From Malachius bipustulatus (taxonomy: Eukaryota > Arthropoda > Insecta > Coleoptera > Melyridae), in assembly GCA_910589415.1 (NCBI GenBank), contig OU342638.1:1860001-1924000 (forward strand): 64,000 bases of DNA. Reading direction: 5' to 3'. The translations under genes and the position numbers were made by a program. How positions within the stretch are numbered: position 1 is the first letter of the stretch; every line of letters begins with the position of its first letter. The notes under the pieces were generated by a model, which was not told the DNA's origin, made no database searches, and saw only the letters and a list, made by a program, of their open reading frames with translations. Positions 55,841 through 64,000 of the stretch are shown here, piece by piece.

Positions 55841-56862
55841 TACTCTTATGCTTAAAGTATGACGAAGGGATCAATTTGCATGTAAGCTTTTTACCAAGGG
55901 AAATTACCAGCACCTACGAGAGACGAAGGCAGCATCCCATTGACCTTCTCCCTCAGGCCACTATATTTTTAAGTGAACACCGGTGTTATGTGACCTAGCA
56001 ATAAGTACAGAACGGGATTTTCCCAGTAGCCGTGCCTCTTCTGCGATCGATACGTACTGCTTCATTTTGCTCCATTGCACGGTTCATTCTTGCCGGTATA
56101 CAATGAGCGTTACAAAGATAATGAAATGTCAACGTCACATAGGTACCTTGGCCTAGCAACCGGCAATGTGACTCTGACTGCATTTGAACGTTGCAAATAC
56201 GGTTTGGACCGTGTGTTCAGAACGTTCTGTGTGAATTTTGGTAATTTTATTGGTAAGTAAAAGAGTTGATCTACCTTCAGTCTTGCAACAGTAAGAAAAT
56301 TGTAAAAAAATTTAAAGTTACGTTACAAGGGTCTGAAAGGTTCTGTGAAAATCTGCAATTATTGACCTTTCTGTTAGAGGACAATTTTTTAGGTCTTCAA
56401 CAGTGTAAATGAATCATTTTAGACCATGGCAGGTGTAAGCAATCCTGTTTTCGTGCAAAAACTCTTTGTTTGTCATTTTTGTAGGAGGTAAAAAGAGGTT
56501 GCAAAAGATTTAATAGGGGAGCTAGAGCTTGTAAGAATGGAGTGAATGGGTACCAGAGAGATTCAATGAACCCGAATGTAGCAGTAAAAATGTTTTTAAA
56601 TACCATCTAATGGATAAATGCAAAAGCAAACTCCATTTAACCCATTTTTACAGCAATATTTTCAGAGAGCCAACTTCTCATTGCCCTCCAACTTTCATAA
56701 ATTTATTTTAGAATACGCAGAGACCGAGAGACTTAGTGATCAGTTATTTTCCCTTACATTAAAACATTTGACGGTATTTATGCCAGGTCCTGCCTTTAGT
56801 GTAACAAATCCCATTTAAATGATAACATGATATATTTTAATTCAACTAATATGATTTTACAG

Positions 56863-57454
56863 GTACATCTTGGTGTGTCTCCTGCTACACGGGAAGGTCC
56901 AGCCCGTCCCCAAGTACGCCTCCCAGGTCGTCGGACGATTCATCAAACCCCTCTCACAGCCGTACCATGATCTCGCCAACGCTTTCACCTTGAACTATGT
57001 CACAGAAATGAACTCTGTCATAAGCAAACACACCGAAGCCTACACCAAGGATAAGAACTTCGGACTGGTCAAGCAGGTCTCCTCGATCCTCTACAAGAAG
57101 AACATCCAGCGACTGACTAAAACCTTTCTGACGCTCAGCCTCTCGGATGTGGCCAGCCGGGTTGGCTTGCCGGGCCCCAACGATGCCGAACGGTACATCT
57201 TGCACATGATCGAAAGCCGACAGATCTATGCCACTATCAATCAGAAGGATGGAATGGTGATATTCAAGGACGAGCCGGACAAGTACGGCGGCCCGGAGGT
57301 GCTGAAATCGCTCGAGACACAGCTGTCGGTCTGCATGGAGCTGGACAGGCAGATACTCGACATGGACGAGGAGATCCAGGTCAACCCGCAGTACGTCAAG
57401 AAGATCTCGGGGGTGCAGGACGAGGAGGCGCCCAAGAGCACTTACGCCATGTGA
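56863..57454 (+). CDS. CSN3: COP9 signalosome subunit 3, exon 2
   Basis: Begins GTACATCTTG after TTTTACAG; spliced to exon 1 it restores RKYILVCLLLHGKVQ, the conserved junction. Together the exons give 1284 nt, 427 residues plus stop, close to the 423 of the human protein. This part carries the PCI domain: YASQVVGRFIKPLSQ, SSILYKKNIQRLTKTFLT, LSDVASRVGLPG, and the winged-helix end YATINQKDGMVIFKD, then IQVNPQYVKK. PCI domains hold the signalosome lid subunits together. Stop TGA at 57452-57454. No lesions, so the gene is probably functional. Confidence 0.95.
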
Positions 57455-58620
57455 ATTTCATAGTATTGTTTGTTGTTGTTAGGAGACGGGTTAGAGATTG
57501 TTTCCATTCGGGATGGTACATTTTCCCAGGATTTGGAGGGTGGAAAAAACTCCTTGCCAAGCAATATACTCTTTGCATTTTCCAATGTTGGGGATTATCT
57601 TTTCTTTAGCGCCCGTATAATCCATTTTTTCATCTCTGTAATGTCTCACAACTTGAGTCAGGTCATATCTGTCCAAGTCAAGTTGTGTCAAAATAAAATT
57701 GTCGCATTTAAAAAAATTCAAATCATGTTAAGTCATAATCTCAGAAGCTCAGCCAGATGTGGAAAAATTAAAGTGAAATCGGATGAGATATTTCAAAACT
57801 AATGCCTTGTTCACAAAAAAATCTTTGAGTTGAATTTTATGTTTGTTTGTATAAATATGATTGTACTAAAATTTAATTTATCTTGAAGTAGACGAACTTT
57901 TAGACAATTTGTAATCACAGCTTCTTTTCGAATACGGGCACAAGTGCTTTTAGCTCTGTCTACTTTATGAAAATTCAGAATCAAAATCAAATTAGATAAT
58001 ATGTTCTGTTAAAATGTAATCCAGATCTATCAAAATCAATCTTTGAAAACCAAGTTGTAGTTGGTTTAGTGTTCAAATCTAATTTCAATTAGGTTAAACT
58101 TAAGTCTGGTCAGGTCTGCCTAAACATAAGGTAATTGAGGTTAGATATTTTCAATATTTTAGCTAAGATCTTCCATTCTATGTAATCTTGGGTGTTTCGC
58201 AGCTATCTCACTATTATAAACCAGTAGTATTTTCTTATTTCTTTTTGTGAATGATCTGTAATTAAGGATTCTGAATTGTTGATCTTTGCAGAAGATGTCA
58301 AGCTATTTAATACAATTAAGTACTTGTAGTTACTCCAGATTGTTTATCCCTCTTGAGGTCAAGTATAACCATATATGGTTAATAAATCTTCCCTCATGAT
58401 CTAAAACCTGGAGAGCAACCCATCAACTCGAAATGCTTCTTGTAGTCTTAATTAAGTGACTTCTGTCCTTCTGTGATGTAAAGAGTTAAAGACAGACCGC
58501 TCCTAATAATAAAAATGTAGAACTTAATTTTTTAATCAAGTTTCAACCCGTTACTACTTCATCTATTTATATTGTACATTTTGCAGGAAACGTTAGAAAA
58601 ATAAAGAAGTGTTTTTCATT
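57455..58620 (+). other. CSN3: CSN3 3' UTR region
   Basis: AT-rich sequence after the stop. AATAAA occurs at 57692-57697 and, in a better context, at 58600-58605. A short plus-strand LINE-like phrase (LLIFAEDVKLFNT, about 58275-58315) may be a reverse transcriptase relic. The true 3' end cannot be fixed without transcripts. Confidence 0.45.
58600..58605 (+). terminator. Candidate polyadenylation signal
   Basis: AATAAA followed within 12 bp by GTGTTTTTCATTTT, a GT/T-rich element. An alternative signal is at 57692-57697. Confidence 0.4.
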
Positions 58621-59345
58621 TTAGAATGAATTTTTATTTGGCCAAGATAAAATTTAACCAGATAGTAAATTGTACACTTAATTACTGTAAAGTGAATGCA
58701 ACAGTAAAGTTAACCCTACAGAGGTAAACGCACTAATCTACCTGTGCATAGGACTGTTGATATAAACGAAATTGATTTGAAAACAAAACTTATATACAGG
58801 CTGCCCTTCTAGTGAATTCTAGTGAAAAAATTTAAATTAGAGTATTTTATCGCCGCAATTCATGAATAATTGAATGCTCTATAATCTGGTCTAATCACCA
58901 TGTTTGTAGTGAACTTTATTAGGTGTACAGTTGGGAAAACCAACTAAGCAAAAAAACCTTTCCTTTTTTTATATCAGTAAACTCTAAACATCATTAGAAA
59001 GCCGGTTGTGAAATTTAAAATTTATAAAGCAAATGCCATTATTTATTAAAATAATATTGCAAATTCTATTTTCACCAAAGTTGGTATTGAATATGAAGAA
59101 AATAATGGAAATGCAAACAAAATCATACTTAATCAAGAATTTAAATCAGAAAAACTAATATAATTAAAAATAAGTCTTTTCATGGATCAGGTAGCAAACA
59201 TAACACAATTACTCTTCCAAGAAAAATTTGGTTCTTTGCTTCAAGATTTCTTACACTACCACAAAAAAAGAAGACTTATTGGAATTTTTAAACAATATAA
59301 AAGCAAACTATTCAGTAGACAAACTATAAATCCGAAGAATAAGGA
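58621..59345. other. Intergenic sequence, possible LINE relics
   Basis: AT-rich. No credible gene; scattered plus-strand peptide fragments could belong to the LINE remnant continued at 60628. Confidence 0.35.
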
Positions 59346-59347
59346 TA

Positions 59348-60625
59348 CGAGGGTCATTTGAAAAGTTTCCGGCCTTTTGAAGAAAAACACATAATTCATG
59401 CCAAACAAAAAAAATTTTCTCGACATAGCCTCCACGCAAGTCAATATTTGGTCAAACGCTTTTCCCAACCCTTCAGGCCATCAGAAAAAAATTCTTTAGG
59501 TAAACCTGAAAAATACAGGTTTACTGCCTCTTCAACTTCGGTATTTCACCCATATTTTTTCCCACCCAGAAATTTTTTCAAGTTGGGGAACAAAAAAAAG
59601 TCACTCGGAGCTAGGTCTGGTGAGTAGGGTGGGTGTTGAAGCAATTCGTCCAATTTCACCATTGCGACCATGCACGTGTGGACTTGCGCGTTGTCCTGAT
59701 GAAACAGCACCTTCTTCCTCGCCACGTGTGGTCGTTTCTTCTTGAGTTCCGTCTTCAATTGGTCCAGCAACGCAGCGTAATAGGGTCCGTTAATGGTTTT
59801 ATCTTTTTGAAGGTAATCAACCATAATTACTCCACGACTGTCATAAAGAACTGACGCCATAACTTTTCCGACAGAAAGAACGACCTTCGCCTTCTTCGGA
59901 GCTGGTTCCCCCACCTCAATCCACTGCATTGACTGTTGTTTAGTCTCCGGAGTATGGTGATGGATCCAGGTTTCGTCGACAGTAATTAATCGGCGCAAAA
60001 ACTCAGTAGGATTCTTTTGGAACAGCTGAAGAGTTTCGCGCGACATATCCATCCGTACGCGCTTTTGGTCGAAAGTCAAAAAACGCGGCACTCATCGCGC
60101 GGATAATTTTGTCATGCATAAATCTTCATATAAAATCTTATGCACCCGATCAGTTGATATCCCACAAGCCTCAGCAATTTCCCTAATGGTTAATCGGCGA
60201 TCTTCCATCACGGTTGTGTGCACTAAATTGACAATATCTTCCGTGGAAACAGTTTTTGGACGACCAGAACATTCATCGTCAAAAATGCTTGTACGACTGC
60301 GTTTGAACTTTGCCACCCAATGTTTCACGGTTGTAAATGAGGGCGACGATTCACCATACACGGAGTCTAACTGTTCTTTCACTTCCCAAGTTTTTTTCCC
60401 TTTCAAATACAGGAACTTTATCACCGCCAATACTCGATTTTATCCATTGTCGTTAACAAACGTCACCTGTCAACTTTGGAAGGGTACCATGTGTTTTGTA
60501 CTGATCGGAATGATTTGAAATTTTTATGGCATACATATGTAAAGACCCTCTATTGGTTGGCAAGAGAACTTGAATGCACCATGACTTGTTGCCGGTTAGG
60601 ACGGAAACTTTTCAAATGACCCTCG
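59348..60625 (-). mobile_element. mariner transposon
   Basis: 1278 bp, the usual mariner size. Terminal inverted repeats begin CGAGGGTCATTTGAAAAG and end with the complement, with TA on each side (59346-59347 and 60626-60627). One transposase gene on the minus strand, inactive. The inverted ends are still well matched, so the copy is not very old or could be mobilised in trans. Confidence 0.9.
59400..60447 (-). pseudogene. mariner transposase, several inactivating lesions
   Basis: Helix-turn-helix N-terminal half: KFLYLKGKKTWEVKEQLD, ESSPSFTTVKHWVAKFKR, SGRPKT, DRRLTIREIAEACGIS. Catalytic half: TVDETWIHHHTPE (first Asp), FHQDNAQVH (second Asp) and YSPDLAPSDFFLFP (third Asp). Lesions seen: a frameshift after six codons from the probable ATG at 60447; TGA at 60092-60094 where the family has Trp (SAR-W-VPR); a TGA after GGKKYG near 59544; and a frameshift before IDLRGGYVEK near 59450. 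Only 30 residues separate the second and third Asp, against 34 in mariner, so four residues are deleted before the LQHPPYSPD block. The enzyme would cut and paste at TA sites if intact. Confidence 0.88.
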
Positions 60626-60627
60626 TA

Positions 60628-60985
60628 TTATCAAAACTTGCAAAAAGACCTAGACCTTATTTATAATTGGTCCTGTGTTAACCAAATTAAATAAATTGTG
60701 CCAAATGTAAGTTTTACCTATTGTTAGAAGTAAGAATAAGAAACTTCTGTTTAATTATTCTATCTAATGGTCAGGTTCTGGAGAATGTTAGTAGTATTAA
60801 GGATTCAGGAGTGATTATCAAAGTAACTTTGAGTTTGATTTGCACTTGAATACCACTGTCTCTAAAGCCTATATGGCTCTTTGGGTTTTATTATTAGGTC
60901 AACAAGGGAATTTAAATTTTGTGAGTGGGAGGGAATTTAAACCTTGATTAGACCTATTATTATGCTCTGTGGCTCAATTATACAG
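60628..60985 (+). pseudogene. LINE reverse transcriptase C-terminal relic
   Basis: Plus strand in drifting frames: KDLDLIYNWSCVNQIK, then a DLHLNTTVSKAY-like block, a LGFIIR-like phrase and LIRPIIMLCGSI. This is the order found after the catalytic YADD in Jockey/CR1-type LINEs. Interrupted on its left by the mariner. Confidence 0.45.
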
Positions 60986-61480
60986 TGTGTGTCACAGGCA
61001 TGGTACACCCCCTTTTTTTCTTTATTTTTTGGGATAATTTTTTGAAATTTGGTACGTCGCATATTCTCGATAGAGCGCACTTTTTAACAGAAAATTGAAT
61101 TTTTTCCCACATCCGGTTTTTCCGGAAATGTTACCAACTTTTTATTTTTAAATGAGACACCCTACATATTATTATATTTTTGGATTCTATACATTTGTAC
61201 AAATCCAACAATTGGATCATCTAATGCTAGAAAAATAGAATTTTTGTTCAAAGTACTAAATTAAGTGATTTATGGATAAATTATGCCCACCGGAATGATT
61301 TTTAGAGCTGGATTCATTTTTTTCAAATGGTACCATATTGGTACCGAGGTACCATCTACTAGTAATCTTAATAAGGGACATTTTGGTGTACCCATTTTGC
61401 ATCTGTGACGAACACAACTGAAATGGTACAAATGTAGGTAGGTGAGTGTACTATTCTTTCTCTCTCCAAATTGTATACAT
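60986..61480. other. Intergenic sequence without recognised features
   Basis: No gene or clear repeat. TGTGTGTCACAGGCATGGTA near 60985 resembles the ends of insect short repeats, but I cannot define an element. Confidence 0.35.
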
Positions 61481-62190
61481 ACAGCGTTAGAACTATTTAA
61501 AGGGCCACTACAGGGATATCCTAAACTAAACCATTGAAGATACGAGGTCGGTTAAATTAGAGAAAAGTTGCGCTATTTTATGGCCATCTCGAATCCGTCA
61601 AAACATGCAAGATACCTGTGACCGTTCCTGAAATATCCTGGAAAAACTGAGAAATCTTATTTTTCCCATATCTTTCTTACCATTGGAAATTAATAAATAA
61701 TTTTTAGTAGGCTTACATAAGCCGTTATGAGCTATTCATCTGACGTTTCAAAAATTTTCAAAGCCGACTAGATCCCAGGTTTTCATAATCAACTTTCGTT
61801 TTTCTTATGGCCGCCATATTGTTTTTTTACTTCGTTCGTTATGAAAAAAATAGTAATAATAAGAAAAACGAAAGTTGATTATGAAAACTCTGGGATCTAG
61901 TTGGCTTTGAAAATTTTTGAAATGTCAGATGAATAGCTCATAACGACTTATGTAAGCCTACGAAAAATTATTTATTAATTTCCAATGGCAAGAAAGATAT
62001 GGCAAACATAAAATTTCTCTCGATTTTTCAGTGTTTTCAGGATATTTCAGGAACGGTCACAGATATCTTGCATGTTTTGACGAATTCGAAATGGCCACAA
62101 AATAACGCAACTTTTCTATTTTAACCGACCTCGTATCTTCAATGGTTTAGGATATCCCTGTAGTGGCCCTTTAAATAGTTCTAACCCTGT
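61481..62190. mobile_element. 710-bp foldback element
   Basis: Arms of about 330 bp, inverted and well matched. The outer end ACAG(C/G)GTTAGAACTATTT pairs with its complement at 62161-62190. The centre is about 50 bp near 61820-61860. It shares its core (AACTTTCGTTTTTCTTATGG and CTGGGATCTAGT) with the older copy at 55264-55840. No coding capacity. Confidence 0.75.
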
Positions 62191-62439
62191 ATTATATAAT
62201 TTTCTATTATTATTGATAAAACTACTTAACCCTTTAATTTCGGGTGAAGTAAAAGTGAAGTAAAAAATGTATATAAAAAGTTCATAAAAATCTTATCTAA
62301 CTAAATCAATCTAACTAAATCTAACTAAAATCAATAATTGTTATTGAAGGGGTTATAGAACATAAACAAACCGTAGGTAGGTAGGTCTTAATGAGTATAA
62401 AGACAAATCAATAGCCTGTCGTATTGGAGTCGGGTTTTA

Positions 62440-62760
62440 ACCCATCGTCCTGACAGTTGTCAAGTCTGGAGCGCCCGAGAACCCAAATAAAGAGTTTCAG
62501 ACTCAGGCAGCAACACACATCCAACCAGACTACCAAAAGCACGGACGGCCGTTTCGGTCTCATTAGACCTCGTCAGCGTACTATATTGGAGAGTCCGGAA
62601 GGATATGAACCGCTGCACGAATCGAAAACCCTATATGGAATCTCATTCAACCGGTTACCAGTGACCTCGAGACAGAGCGACATCTATCAAGAGAAACAAC
62701 AGGCTCCCAGCAAAATAAAACTCCAGTGTGTATAATGGGTTGCAGACACTCCAGGGGCTA
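62440..62760 (-). mobile_element. Hammerhead-bearing retroelement fragment
   Basis: About 300 bp surrounding a hammerhead ribozyme on the minus strand. It differs in sequence from the two related hammerhead elements at 43443 and 63012, so it is a second family. Boundaries are approximate; no target duplication is evident. Confidence 0.45.
62525..62598 (-). ncRNA. Hammerhead ribozyme, second family
   Basis: The minus strand has CTGACGA, a perfect 5-bp stem II (GGTCT-AATG-AGACC), GAAAC, a self-complementary stem III (ACGGCCGT) and cleavage triplet GTC. Stem I has an inner AGTACG/CGTGCT and an outer CCGGACT/AGTCTGG. All core residues fit the hammerhead consensus CUGANGA...GAAA...UH. Confidence 0.78.
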
Positions 62761-63011
62761 CATCAAATATGCATATCAAATATGCATACATCAAAAATGG
62801 CATAGAACATAAATCCACAAAAGTCAGTTCTGGGGGTGCGGCGCGTCCCCCTCAAAAAATCGGCCTTTTGTGAAAGAATCGTTTTTTCGTTAATAACTCG
62901 TTAATCGTTAATATTTATTATTAATTATAATATTAATTATTCAAAAAAATATTTATTAAAAGAAAGGAAGCTTGAGTGATTTCCTGAAAGAAAGGTATAT
63001 TGTAATTTTCT

Positions 63012-63380
63012 TATATAATATATTTGATGAATTTTTATTGGGATTTAAGTTCTAATTTAAATTTGCCACTAAAGATTCTTTACAGAACAAATTAGAAAAA
63101 CTTAAGTTAATCGTTTTAAGTGACTTAAACTATAAGTCACTACAAAACGAAAACACCAGTTAGAATAGATAGAACTTCCAAATTTCGTATAGCGTGTGTG
63201 GTTTAGAGCTGACTGATATGATATGCTGATGAGTCCATAATAAGGACGAAACGGTACCGTCCATGTCTTCAGTCTTCTCCTCGCATGCTGTACGAAAGTT
63301 TTTCTAATTTGTTCTGTAAAGAATCTTTAGTGGCAAATTTAAATTAGAACCTAAATCCCAATAAAAATTCATCAAATATA
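63012..63380 (+). mobile_element. Hammerhead element with inverted flanking segment
   Basis: The stretch 63145-63380 is an inverted copy of the element at 43443. A second copy of its outer 95 bp lies in opposite orientation at 63012-63105, so the locus has inverted ends with the ribozyme between them. A 38-bp spacer contains AAGTGACTTAAACTATAAGTCACT, itself partly palindromic. Confidence 0.65.
63211..63274 (+). ncRNA. Hammerhead ribozyme (type I), copy 2
   Basis: The CTGATGA core is at 63226-63232, stem II GTCC/GGAC at 63233-63236 with 63244-63247, and GAAA at 63248-63251. The self-complementary ACGGTACCGT is at 63251-63260 and the GTC triplet ends at 63261. Stem I: outer GACTGA/TCAGTC and inner GATATG/CATGTC. 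Predicted cleavage is after 63261. Confidence 0.87.
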
Positions 63381-64000
63381 CAGGGTCCTGCAACAGTGCG
63401 TCCGTCTTTCCTAGCGCCTTTCCCGTGGTGGATAAAAAACAATGTTTCCTACAAAAAATTATTGGTTTGGAAATCTTCATGCCATAAAATTGTTTTACAC
63501 TGTACAGGGTGTCCCAATTTTGAGATATTCCAACAACAAACATTTTTTTAAATGGAAAGCCCTGTATTTATTCTATTTTTTCGATGTCATTTTTTACCAT
63601 CTACATTGTTGTCTATTTACTATTTGATTATATTACAGTGTTGCCGACTTACAAATTTTTTCCCAAAATTCTTGTATAAAACAAGCTGAAGTTTAAAAAA
63701 TGGTAGCGACCCCGTTTTTCTGAAGGTAAAAATTATTCTTAGCAATAACTTCAGTGCGGTTACTAAGCAACATTGTGATAATGAGAAATATGAACTTAGT
63801 AAAATAGGGTTTTCAGAAAAAAATGCCAAACTTTGCAAACTTCAAAGTAGGTTAACTATTTTTTTTCAAATCGAATGCCCCTATTTTTATATCATCATTC
63901 GATAGGCCTTTTTCTTCTCTTCAATTTTATGGTGCATGTTGTTTGTCTAAACCCCATAGTTATTGACATGATCAATATTTTCCACAAAAGTTACCATTTA
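63381..64000. other. Right-edge sequence without recognised genes
   Basis: CAGGGTCCTGCAAC (63381) and ACAGGGTGTCCCAA (63505) resemble the ends of common insect repeats, but nothing can be delimited. No gene seen. Confidence 0.35.

Larger units (their letters stand above)
50102..56862 (+). other. CSN3: CSN3 intron, packed with mobile elements
   Basis: A GT-AG intron of 6.76 kb (donor GTACGT at 50102, acceptor TTTTACAG ending 56862). It contains two MITEs, a degenerate LINE, tandem/inverted 270-bp repeats with a Tigger-type element inside, a foldback and AT-rich filler. Apart from these I see no gene in it; 54640-55240 and 56264-56862 hold nothing I recognise beyond AT-rich sequence. Confidence 0.9.

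Noticed and set aside
62457..62735. 92-codon frame overlapping the second-family hammerhead
   Set aside because: No known domain. The frame coincides with the ribozyme element on the other strand and is probably chance.
1..64000. CRISPR arrays, bacterial operons, rRNA or tRNA genes
   Set aside because: None seen. The tandem CCTGA arrays are telomeric and have no spacers. Primer-binding-site sequences were checked and are not tRNA genes.

Overview
This is eukaryotic DNA, most likely from an insect and probably a beetle. The only single-copy gene I recognise is a two-exon homologue of COP9 signalosome subunit 3 (CSN3). Six short arrays of the 5-bp unit CCTGA occur in the left half; read on the minus strand the unit is TCAGG, the telomeric repeat known from many Coleoptera. 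The G-rich strand runs 5'->3' leftwards, so the chromosome end should lie beyond base 1. Everything between CSN3 and the left edge is then telomere-proximal.

Bases 1-39689 are a head-to-tail array of R1-clade (SART-like) telomere-repeat-targeted non-LTR retrotransposons. All are on the minus strand. Each begins beside a CCTGA array (5' end, right) and ends in a poly(A) that abuts the next array (3' end, left). I call them E0 (1-1089, cut by the window), E1 (1127-17727), E2 (17790-21330, 5'-truncated), E3 (21474-27376), E4 (27414-33332) and E5 (33365-39647). Each full-length copy has ORF1 with three CCHC knuckles and ORF2 with an APE-type endonuclease, a reverse transcriptase and a C-terminal CCHC finger. 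Most carry frameshifts or stops. E1 looks 16.6 kb long only because two LTR-type insertions split its ORF2: an LTR fragment (3057-4826) and a Gypsy-like insertion (5704-14428). The Gypsy insertion has an open 1118-codon pol, lacks gag, and ends in a 2.5-kb near-perfect palindrome.

Bases 39690-49235 are a graveyard of transposons and LINEs: a 243-bp tandem duplication, LINE fragments, a DDE transposase remnant interrupted by a small hammerhead-ribozyme element, a 1.4-kb foldback and a 1.04-kb hAT-type element with an intact 8-bp target duplication. CSN3 follows at 49410-57454 on the plus strand. Its single 6.8-kb intron is filled with MITEs, a degenerate LINE, a Tigger/pogo-type element and foldbacks.

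Bases 57455-64000 hold the CSN3 3' region, LINE remnants, a mariner with inactivating lesions, another foldback and two more hammerhead-ribozyme elements.

The strongest observations beyond ordinary annotation are: (1) three hammerhead ribozymes with intact cores; (2) a covarying stem at the 3' end of all five retrotransposons whose 3' ends are visible; (3) a structured, G-tract-containing module at the start of ORF1 that switches reading frame at the G run and is duplicated in E5; (4) the Gypsy-associated palindrome. All homology statements come from reading motifs by eye; no database search was run.
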